The translations under genes and the position numbers were made by a program. A stretch of 64,000 nt of DNA from Siphlonurus alternatus (lineage: Eukaryota > Arthropoda > Insecta > Ephemeroptera > Siphlonuridae). How positions within the stretch are numbered: the stretch's first letter is position 1; each line of letters opens with the position of its first letter. This document shows positions 21,933 to 32,112 of this stretch, in pieces. The DNA is taken from contig OX463779.1 of the NCBI GenBank assembly GCA_949825025.1, forward strand, positions 45,715,284-45,779,283, given 5' to 3'. Below the pieces are notes generated by a model. The model was given only the letters and a program-made list of their open reading frames with translations, had not been told where the DNA came from and did no database searches.

Positions 21933-24900
21933 TCACACCGCTCCCACTTGCAGGACGGGCACAAGCAACTGGAAAGCGTCCTGGACGTATGTGCTGCTGT
22001 TGGAAGCCTGTTCAAGACAATAAAAATTTACTTTATTTGAACTTATAGGTCATACAAGACAACATTGATCACATCAGAAAACATAGCATACACTAAAACC
22101 TACAAAACAAACACATAATATCCATCAATATTCTTCAATAATTATTATTAGATGCACTTACGAATTAGTCAATATTAAAAATCACTGAAAAAAATAAACA
22201 AAGAAATCTAAACCTGTAAACAATTTTCTGGCAATTTATTTGCAAAAAACATCTTAAGAGAATAAAATTCCTTGTTAATTAATACTAATTTCAGTTTAGA
22301 TTTAAAAAGAGAGTCACTCTCGGTGCTTTTTCTACTCATCACTCACGTTTTAGTTCGGAAACCGTCCGTTTGAACTTACCTCAAGAAACACGGTGGTGAT
22401 GAGGGGCTGGGCAGATTCACCAAATGAATTCAGGGCCTCGCAAAAACTGGAGGCAAGCTGCTCAATCATAGACGATTCTAGTAGAGTTATCCTGTAAACA
22501 AACAATAAACAGGTTTTCAGAAAAGCTTTCACTACTAATATACCAGTAATGTAAACAAAATTCAAGAAGCTTCCTTCAAATTTAAAATATTACAATAAAT
22601 TCAAAAAGTAAGTTCTCAACGCTAAATGCCATTTTCAAAGTGCAACTTCTTTTGTTTTCTTTTCGAAATTTCATTTTTTTTTATCAATAGAAGTTTTTTA
22701 ATCTTATGGGAGTTGATCTGGTACTTCCTCTTTGAGTACTGTACTTGCAAAAAGTGTATTATGTTCTATACGAGTCTGCAATAATTATGCTTTTTTAGAT
22801 AAGTATTCAAATTCAATTATTTTTTATTTCCATAATATCCTACAATCAAATGCATTAAAATACAATAATACAAATTCTTGAGGTTCCAGAAACGTCAATA
22901 TCACACTAACACAACATGTATGTGTGTCAAATTGGTTCTGTTACTGTAAATTTGCATGCCAAGAAAGTCAGACTTACGTAAAAAAAATCAAGTTATTTGC
23001 ATAACAGTTTTGGTGACAAGCAGCCAGTAACCTCTGGCAATATATATTTAAATACAGTTTAAAGTAAACAGATGACTCACTGGGCAAGCTGCACTGCCTC
23101 CTGTTGGGGATTCCTTGGTTCCTGCACCAACAGCAGCTCGCCAGCTCGGTGGAACTGCTCGACACAGCTGGCGGTCAGCTGAGCTAGAGAAGCAATGGCG
23201 CACTGATGCACCACCACAATTCCCTCCGTCTCCCCACCCTCGGCTGTACCAGTAGAGCTTGATGCCAAGTTCTGCACGGTGGCCCAGACCTGTGATAACA
23301 TTAAGAATTAAATAAGTGCATAATTATTTCTTACCTTCTGTATGGTACTTAATTAACCGGTATCACACTATTTTATTTATTATATTTATTCAAATTTATT
23401 AAAAATACAAGATATGATAGTTGATTTAATGAAATCTTCAAAGCAATCCCAACTAAAACCAAATTTTCAGATTAATATACAGTATCAGGTCTTTTTAAAA
23501 TGCATTTTATGAATTTTATGCATTTTATTTTATTATTTATTTTTTTTTTAAGATTTAAAAAAAAAATAAACTTGAGAATTCACCTTGAGTAGTTTATCTG
23601 CGGTGACGGGCACTGGCAGGGCCTCGAAGGCTGCAGTGAGAGTCTCCTCAAAGTCACTCTTAGGCTCGTCTGGCAAGTCATCAGGGTCTGGCAGCAGGCA
23701 CTCATCACGGATGGTCTGTAGACGGGCCTGGGTGGTGACCAAGTTGGCCCCAGTCAGCCCAAGCAGCGACGACTGAAGTTTCATCTCGCACTGCCGAGAG
23801 AGCATCTCTAGCGCTTCCAAGTGAATCAGTCCTAAAGACAATACAGTAAAAACTCATTAGTACGTGAAGTCAAGGGACCCAGGAAATTAGGTTTACCTAT
23901 ACTTGCAATGCTAATTATTTTTTAACGGGACAGAAATCTCCTTTTCTCAAAATCAAATTTTACCTAACAACCATGAGTTGCCATGAGTTGCGTAATGAGT
24001 TTTTACTGAATACAGTACGTCAACTACGTGACCAAAAACGGGGACTTGCAAGTGTAAGAATTTCAAAGTTAGCTTGCTTTTCTACGGAAAGTTCTTTTGC
24101 TTAGTCTATTCTCATAAAAAAATCCTACAATGGGTCAGGCATGCAGGACTATCTATATGTATACTGTACAATAAAATTAAAATAAATAATAATTTATAAA
24201 TAATTAATAAATAATAAAATTACAGATGTATAAGTAAGTTTTAACTAAAGGGGGACATTCCATACTGCTTGCAATTTTGCAGTTAACTAGCAACTACATT
24301 TTTGGAATGACCACAAATTGTATTTTTACCTTGATAATCATCAAATAATGTTTCAAAGTGGACCTTTCGCGCAGCTTGTTTCTCTTCAACGAGTTTCGCT
24401 TCCTCCTCTGCCTTGTCCTTTGCTTCCCTCAATGCCTGTGAAATAATTTGAAATTATTCAGAGAATATGGCAGTCTTCGGTTAAGGGTAAGGTAATGCCA
24501 CCAATGTTAAAAAAATCCCTCTCACAAAAATTCTGAAAAAAATTTAAAATGTTCTCCTCTATACCCCCTATCAGTAGCTAAAATATCAGGTATACAAATA
24601 CGATCTAGTTTTTGAGTTATGAATTTTTAAAGTTGACCAATTTAACATGGGAGTTTCATTTCTCCATGTTAAAGTAGTCAACTTAAAAATTTTATAACTC
24701 AAAAACTAGATCGTATTTGTATACCTGATATTTTAGGTACTGATAGAGGGTATAGAGGAGAACATTTTAAATTTTTTTCAGAATTTTTGTGAGAGGGATT
24801 TTTTTTAACATTGGTGGCGTTACCTTACCCTTAAAGAAACATTCAAGAAACACTTTCTTTAATGGCTCCAAACTCAAAGAAAAGTATAATATTCAGTAAT

Positions 24901-27291
24901 ATTACTTTTAATAAAATTTTATTAATATTAAGTATTTTCTATGTAATATGCGCTGGATCTCCCATTCTTTTAATACAGCGTAAAATTCAACAATACCTCT
25001 TTTATTTTTTTTAATTGCACTATCATAATCCTGAATGTCCAATGTATTAAAACATTGAATTTTAATTTTAAGTTCTTGAAATTATGCAACATTTAAGATC
25101 CGTATTAAATTTCCAAATCAAAACTGAGCCATATGAACACCAAAGACTGGTGTTTCACCTGAGATAGAATGGGTCGGTCTGGCTGAAAGAGGGCCCTCTT
25201 CTTGTGGAGACCAGGGTCCCCGTCTTGCAGCACGGCCATCGTCTTCTTGCCAATTGTCTCGAGGGTGTCCAGGCCCCCTGAGAGCACCTTGGCGCCGGTG
25301 TGCTCCACCATCTTGCCCAGCTGGCTCACTCCCGAGAAAATGGAGCCCAGCGGGAACAGCCCCGTCCCTTCCTCTTCGCCACCAGGGCCACCCAAAGCTG
25401 CATTTTCTTCCTCTATTGGAGGGGTGGGCTCCTTCACCTGGGCAACTAGAAAGAAATTATTTACATCAGTGGCTTAGACAAGGAGTACAACTTTTTCTCC
25501 CTGAATTGATTGTGGCTTAGAGGGAAAATTTGTATAGTAGTTGAGTCACTTCTTATGACCCCCTCCCCCACCAACCCCAAATGTTGAAGAATCACTTTGA
25601 TATTTTTTTACTGTACTGATCTAGAGTATATACTGTATTATATGTAATATGTTTTGTTGAATTAAATAAAAAATTAAAAACTGTGAGATATTTTTGTTTC
25701 ATGTAGCTCATTTGGGAAATCAAACTTTAATCATGCTCAAAATTTTGAGGAAGGGGGTGATCACCCCCATCGCCCACCTCCCTGCTTGGATCTGTGCCTG
25801 ACAGGGACCTTCACATGTAACATGGTCAGCTGCATGTTCACAAGTATTCGTCATGAACTTACTTAGCTGCGCTGCTTCCAGGTCTTGGCGAGCCAGCTCT
25901 GCAGGGTCAGGGGCGCCAAGCCCACCTTCTACGGTCTCAATGACGGTGCTGATGCCTTGAGAGACGTGACTGGTGAGAGTCGAGACGCTGGCAGTGGCGG
26001 TAGAGAGCAGAGACGAGCCCCAGTCTCCCCAACCCCAGCCACCTCCAGTCTCTGCCTGCTGAAAGAAATAATTAGCAATGAAGACAAGAACATCCGTAAC
26101 TAAAAAACAGAAATAAAATAAGGAGTAAATGTTTTCATTTTGCAATTGAAAAAAATATATTATTTTTAAAGAGCACTTCTCATAGAATATTATTGAAATA
26201 CAACATTATTAATAGAGCAAGAAAAGTATTGTTAAATGAGATCTAGTGATTTGATAATTATGGCACTTTGAACCCTCATCAAAAGTGACATCATCATCAT
26301 CTTGGCTGGATTGCATAGGATTGCTTCCCCGAGATTTTTGCATTAGATTTGGAATTTATTAGTATACACTCGTCATCTTGGAAAATTTCCTACTTGCAGC
26401 CTTGTTAATCACCATGCCCTCTGTGTTATTCTTACGGGGCATGGTGATTAAAAAGGCCACAAATGGAAAATTTCTGAGGCTATAACATTATCATACTGTT
26501 GTATTAAAAGTTAAAATTGACTGTCAAGAATGTGGTTATTAGGGTTTAAAGTTGCTAATAACCACCTTTTTCTCAGGACTGTTTGATGAGTTTGAAAGTT
26601 TATCAAACACTGATGAAAACTCTTCTTTTGGTTTAGAATCTGCTATACAGGTCGACTGGATGCTGTCCTGCTTGTCACTTGTCTTTGGCAAATCAATGCT
26701 TTCTTCTAAATTCTCTTTTACTTTATCTTCTTTTGCTGCTGAATTTTCTTCCAAGTCCAAATCTTTTTTAGGTGGAGATGCCACTCTTGTACCAAGCTTT
26801 TTGGTACTAATTTTAGTTGCTCCCAATTTTGATTCTCTGGATTTATTTTGGCGTTCTTGTCTCTGTTTACCACTGACAGAATGTCTGTTTTTCTTTGCCT
26901 CTTTCTCTTTTTCTTCTTCGTCACTTTTGGTGGTTTCTGTGTCACAAATATCAATTTTTTTAGAGCCCTCAATATGCTCAGTGGAACTGGCTGATTGTTG
27001 CAACTCATGAGAAACGGTGTCTGTAGTGTCAATATTTATAGATTCAGACAATTTCTCTTCAAAATCTTGAACACAAGGTTCAATTTCAGAATCTGTACAA
27101 ACTGCAGCACTTGAATCAATGGGATCATTTGAAATATGTTTGTCCTCTGGTACATTGCGATTTGGCTTAGTAATTTGGTCAACCTCTTGCTTCGATTCTT
27201 GCTTATCCTGCGGCTTAGTTGTGGAAGCAGATTTATCTGGTTCAAAATCTTCATCTGCACTTTCAAAATCTTCACTTTCAGAAGTTGCCAT
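21933..27291 (-). CDS. FAM114A: FAM114A family protein (FAM114A1/A2, Noxp20-like), complete, eight exons
   Basis: Exons: 27291-26566, 26058-25863, 25445-25159, 24435-24330, 23831-23584, 23289-23081, 22491-22380, 22007-21933. All phases close, giving 652 aa, slightly longer than the vertebrate proteins. Residues 1-242 (exon 1) are a long acidic/Lys-rich disordered region starting MATSESEDFESADEDFEPDK. Then come the family signature GGGWGWGDWGSSLLSTATAS and SQGISTVIETVEGGLGAPDP, a second amphipathic segment with LDTLETIGKKTMAVLQDGDP, a charged helix with FETLFDDYQG, and a conserved C-terminal domain ending ASNSSTYVQDAFQLLVPVLQ. The molecular function is poorly known; mammalian FAM114A1 (Noxp20) is linked to neuronal development. 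Exon 2 has a tandem acceptor (CAGCAG). The gene is convergent with Nup58 and upstream in the same direction lies Kibra. One TTAA foldback and a short MITE sit in introns. Confidence 0.93.
23844..24008. mobile_element. pogo/Tigger-like MITE, copy 1 (FAM114A intron 4)
   Basis: Ends CAGTAAAAACTCATTAGTACG and ATGAGTTTTTACTG, left flank TA. The terminal pattern CAGT-x-x-AAxCT-CxTTA resembles pogo/Tigger elements. The interior phrase TGCAATGCTAATTATTTTT is shared with 36135-36324. Confidence 0.6.
24481..24834. mobile_element. TTAA foldback MITE, copy 1 (FAM114A intron 3)
   Basis: A 354-bp palindrome flanked by TTAA on both sides. Ends are GGGTAAGGTAATGCCACC and GGTGGCGTTACCTTACCC. The arms contain AAACTAGATCGTATTTGTAT and its complement. 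The TTAA target fits piggyBac- or Kolobok-type transposases (family knowledge). No frame. Confidence 0.85.
26367..26482. mobile_element. short palindromic MITE, CACTAGTCGCCTTGG family, copy 2 (FAM114A intron 1)
   Basis: The interior TTGCAGCCTTGTTAATCACC and ATGGTGATTAAAAAGGCC match the copy at 19029. The left end CACTCGTCATCTTGGAAAA is preserved and the right end is decayed. Confidence 0.65.
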
Positions 27292-27620
27292 CTTTCATTA
27301 AAAACGTTGAAATAGCACAGAATTAAAAAAACAAACAGCAAATTTATATTTTTCCTGAGACGTCAAATCTTTACAGCTGTTTTTACTTCAGCACTGCGCA
27401 CGTTGACTGCGCACGTGGATATCAGATCACTGTGAGAACGTATCAGAACGAGACACGTCATAAATACAGTAAAACAAATCTAAGTTTACGCCTGACATGG
27501 CTAGACTATACGTCTAGACCGACTGGCGCCCCCTATCTTTGCCATGTTATGACTTCCAAGATGGCCGTCGCGCGTAATCGAATCCACACGTTAACTAAGA
27601 TCTGTTATACTGTAGTAGTA
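27292..27620 (-). promoter_or_regulatory. FAM114A 5' flank
   Basis: A GC-richer stretch above the FAM114A start, with CGCGACGGCCATCTTGGAAG at about 27551-27570 on the minus strand. CCATCTTG/CAAGATGG is a YY1-type motif often found just downstream of TATA-less start sites. CACGTCA-like words also occur. The exact start site is not determinable. Confidence 0.4.
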
Positions 27621-27778
27621 AGTCTCGGGTAAGTCTTCATTTGCAAGTTTTAGAGGTTCAATTTTAAATTTATTTTTTTTATATATTTTTTTGTCCAGCA
27701 TGTCCACATGCAGTGATAAAAGTCTCAAAGAAATATTAGTATTTTTAGTATTAGTATTTTTTAACATTGGTGGTGTTT

Positions 27779-28138
27779 TTAAGGTAACACCACCAATGTT
27801 AAAAAAAATCCCGCACACAAAAATTCTGAAAAAAATTTAAAATGTTCTCCTTTACACCCTTTATCAGTAGCTAAAATATCAGGTATACAAATACGATCTA
27901 GTTTTTGAGTTATGAATTTTTAAAGTTGACTAATTTAACATGCAAGTTTCATTTCTCCATGTTAAAGTAGTCAACTTTAAAAATTTATAACTCAAAAACT
28001 AGATCGTATTTGTATACCTGATATTTTAGCTACTGATAGGGGGTGTAGAGGAGAACATTTTAAATTTTTTTCAGAATTTTTGTGTGAGTTTTTTTTTTTA
28101 ACATTGGTGGCGTGTGGCGTTCGTTACCTTACCCTTAA
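27779..28138. mobile_element. TTAA foldback MITE, copy 2
   Basis: Same family as 24481-24834, with the arms AAACTAGATCGTATTTGTAT and complement. The right end TTACCTTACCC-TTAA is intact, while the left terminal GGGTAAGG is shortened to AAGGTAAC. It directly abuts the partial minisatellite element that follows. Confidence 0.8.
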
Positions 28139-28533
28139 TTAACACTTTTTTTTCTCTTTTTTTATCAGGTTTTTTGCTAATGGCCTCTAAATAAATCTTT
28201 TAACACGAGGCATATTTTTTAAATTTATTTGCCACTTGTCGTTTAAAAATTACATACAAGAAACAAAGTGTATTATAAAAACCAAAGATCGGATATGCGG
28301 ATGCGCAAAAATGGGCTTGCATCCGCATCCGTGCATCGCAGATGCACGGGAAAAAATAATGCATCCGGATGCGCATGTCAGATGCATGGAAAATAAATTT
28401 GCATCCGGATGCGCATCCCAGATGCATGAAAAATAAATTTGCATCCGGATGCGCATCCATGGATGCACGAAAAATTAATTTGCATCCGGATGCGCATCTC
28501 GGATGCACGAAAAAAACGCGTGCATCCGGTCCC
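28139..28533 (-). mobile_element. partial copy of the GCATCCGGATGC hAT-type element
   Basis: Reverse complement of 7706-8056: the same spacer (TCAGGTTTTTTGCTAATGGC, CTCTAAATAAATC) and the same minisatellite, ending GTGCATCCGGTCCCTG like the terminus at 7706. The other half (8057-8291) is absent. The break lies within 1-2 bp of the TTAA foldback end at 28138, so the two may have become joined by insertion or rearrangement. Confidence 0.75.
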
Positions 28534-30498
28534 TGTAATATTGTGCATGACTATAATATATTCATGAATATATTATAGATCTTTAATAAAGAAATAATAT
28601 CTAAACAAAATTAAGGTAGAAATATACAATTTACGTACATTACCTGAAATATAAGAGAACACAGTATCATAATATTATATTTTATATCAATCTATTTAAT
28701 AAGTTTATTTATATTATTATAGTAATTGAAGTACTAAATAAATAGTTATGTTGGTGACATATATATGTTCTAAAAAAGTTAAAAAAAAAAAAATGTAGAT
28801 TCGGGCACGTAATTCTAGAAAATAAAATAATAAACTTAATTCCATAAATAATATTTCATTTATTTTGGCAGCTATTTACAAATTATTCACAAATATATTT
28901 AAGCAAAAAGCTTAAAATACCAAAAAATTTCCTCTTATTTGTAGTTTCCTCTCAAACAGCCAGTATTGAGTTGTTATATCAACCGTTTGTCAATCTACCA
29001 GTATAAAGCACACATATAACAGCAATTAAAGTGCAATTAACATACAAAGTATACATCCTTAGCTTTTTGCCTTGTTGATGGACTTTTAAGCATTCCTCAA
29101 GGCACTCCCAATTTGAACTGATTCATGGCAATAAATTACAAGATTCCCACAAATGGGAGATGACAGAAAATATATAATTTATTTAACTGATTTAATCTTT
29201 AGGCCATTTAAAATTAAGTAAGGCTTTTTTTATTAATATATATATAATTATATATAACAAAGGCCACAGATTAGTATCATTTTTTTCCTTTACTTTATAA
29301 GTTTATTTATAAAATTATGGTTGTTATAATAAGAAAACAATTAGACAATTTTTTGACACAATATTTAACATTAAAATAATATGTATAAAACTTTTTTTTT
29401 CATTTTTTTCTTTTTTCATTATTATTTTTAACATTTTCTTAGGATTAAGAGCTAAAATATCAATTAAATACACCTTTCAATGCTCCATAATAATCAGGAA
29501 TTTGAAAGTAAAAATAAATATCTATCAATGTAAATATTACATTGTGAATATGAATTTGTTATTTATAACTATTTCTACAGTTATAGCAAGGAAAAAAGAA
29601 TGTCTTATGTATAGTGTAGTGTAATGTTAATTAATAAGATTTTTAGGATGCATTTTATTCCTTTTTGAACATGTATTTAAAATTTATATACATTATAGAT
29701 GTTCATTGTATAACATCAAATTCACAGAGCAAAAACTCTTATAATAAAATATATTTACAGTTATATACAATATATAATAATGACATTATTTTCCTCCAAT
29801 TTTATGCATTAATAGCATTTTTAATTTATTTTTTTAAAAAATCCCATGGGGATTAAAAAAAAAGTGTTGACAAATACAATTTTTTATACTATTATAGAAT
29901 CTATTTTTATTGGTTTCTTAATGTGGTAAGACTTACGAGAAGAAAAATAATTATGTTTGATAATTTGCTTGAATGAAACTTCCTTTTAAGTTAATGCATT
30001 TCAAGGTTTTACCTGTGCTGTATTGTTTAATCACCTCATAAATGCCAAAAATAAGGGGGATAAGTATCCACCAAGAGGTATTTTTAGTTTATATCTGTTG
30101 AAAAGAAATTCATCAATTGAATTTTGAAGAAGTATTAGAAAAATAAATAAATGAAAGTGGTGAAAATAAATATTGAGATATTAATATAATTACAATTTAA
30201 GTAAAAACTTTTGTATATTAATTAAAAATATCAACATTGATTAATTTTCTATTAAAATGTAATATTTACACACAAACACACAAAAAAAGGTTTTATGGAT
30301 AATCATGATGATAAGATGCAAGAAAATTAGTGAATTAATTTTACATCCCACATGATGAAAAACACAGGTACCACCTAAATTACATAATACTGGCATTTCA
30401 ATTTTTTATGAAGACCAAACAAATAATAACAAAAATAGCCCCATTAGCTTTTCATAACATTGAAAATGCAATACCATTTACACCAAGAAACAAGAGCA

Positions 30499-30839
30499 TT
30501 AAGGGTAAGATAACACGAAACAGCTGATTTCGTAGTCCCATTTGATTAACATGTAAACCTTAGCAACCTCATAATAATTCTGAATTATGACGAGCTGATT
30601 TTTTGAAATGAATTTTTTAGTTTCGCTCTCCATGGGAAAGCTCTATACTGAAAACTTAAAAACTTAATTTAAAAAAAAAATCGGCTCGTCTGATTGTTAT
30701 GAAATTTTTTATTCTGCAACTTCTTGTTGCGAAGGACTGTCTCTAAAAAAAAATTCAGAATTATCACCAGGTTGCTAAGGTTTACATGTTAATTAAATGG
30801 GACTACAAAATCAGCTGTTTTGTGTTACCTTACCCTTAA
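30499..30839. mobile_element. TTAA foldback MITE, second subfamily
   Basis: TTAA on both flanks. Ends GGGTAAGATAACACGAAACA and TTTTGTGTTACCTTACCC. Arms share CAGCTGATTT and GTAAACCTTAGCAACCT with their complements. The terminal 12 bp agree with the family at 24481, but the interior is different. Confidence 0.8.
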
Positions 30840-31417
30840 AATACCTTTGTGGCCATCAGATACTAGTAAGTACAGAATATAGTGTGAAGCAAGTTTCTTA
30901 CATAAAGCATTATTTAATTGCAGCCACATGTATTAATTAGCACTGGTATTGGAACTATATACTACTTAACTCCTGGTTTTATTATTTTAATTTCAATAAA
31001 TATTAACATTATGATTTAATCCTGTTAGATCATACATTTATTGATTTTAAATATGGAAAGTATAAAAAACTTTGATTTTCTTGTTCTTTTTAACACGTCT
31101 TAACTTTTCAGATCAGTTATTTATCAAGAAAAATTACATTTTTTTCAACAAAAATATGGGCAAAAAGCTATAAAATTATAAAATAGCAGAACTGTTGATG
31201 TTGCAATTATGAACATTAACTTGAATTGAAAAGAGTGCAGCAAAATATTGAGTTTATAAATCAGTGTAGTGTGGTAACAATGTAAAATATGAGCACGGTA
31301 ATGTACTGGTTTAGGTAGAGGGTAGAATTGCGAACAGAGGGAAGTGAAAAAAATATATTCTGAATTGTGAAGAAACTAAAATACAATACATTGCTGAATT
31401 AGCTTAAAAAATTAATA

Positions 31418-31429
31418 CACCTGTAAAAA

Positions 31430-31461
<32 letters not shown>

Positions 31462-31474
31462 AAAAAAAAAAAAA
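31418..31474. repeat. poly-A tract
   Basis: About 56 A residues with one G interruption (an A-rich LINE/SINE-type tail is not attached to a recognisable body). Confidence 0.8.
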
Positions 31475-31982
31475 GGCATCAGAAAGGGAGGAAAAATTGA
31501 GCAACAGCAACCCTTAAACCACTCGAATAAATTAGCAGATTACCATTACACAAGATCTACTTAATTAGCGTCAATATAATTTTCAGATCTTCTTCATAAA
31601 ATAACACAGTTTAAAACATAGTTCTAATGAAAAATGTACTCACAAAAAATTTAAACAGCATTATTACATTAATTATACTACACTATTGGGGGATAATACC
31701 AGTCATTTAAATAATTATAAAAACCAAATCTCTGTGTGGCAGTTTATTTTGTGTAAAAAAAAATACTAGATAGGGCAATTATGTATGTATAGGTGGCAGG
31801 ATCAGGGGGCAGTTAGTGTCAAATCCTGATCCTGTATTCCACTCGGTGGTTTTTCAAAACACTTCAAGCTCATTATCAGGGTAGAAAACTGGTTAACAAG
31901 TTATGAAAAATAGGTTTACTATGGCAAGCAAGGCACAAATGCAGGTTCTTAAGTTTTTCTCTTGGTTGAGTTCTTAAGATGA

Positions 31983-31992
31983 TTTATTTATT
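31983..31992 (-). terminator. Kibra polyadenylation signal candidate
   Basis: On the minus strand two overlapping AATAAA hexamers (AATAAATAAA) lie about 120 bp after the Kibra stop. They are the first canonical signals; longer 3'UTRs remain possible. Confidence 0.5.
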
Positions 31993-32112
31993 GCCAGTAC
32001 TACCCTGACTTGAAACAAAAATAAGGCTAAGCACGGCTCTCAGAGAGCACATAGCTCACAGCTCAGCTGGAGAAAAATATGTAAATTCAAATGGCAAATA
32101 CATAACTAGTCT

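Larger units (their letters stand above)
28534..32112. other. AT-rich intergenic region / Kibra 3' flank
   Basis: Between the FAM114A 5' flank and the Kibra stop. No coding exon was seen. It contains a TTAA foldback (30499-30839), a poly-A/poly-T-rich block (31418-31474) and probable Kibra 3'UTR next to 32112. The rest looks like simple AT-rich spacer. Confidence 0.5.
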
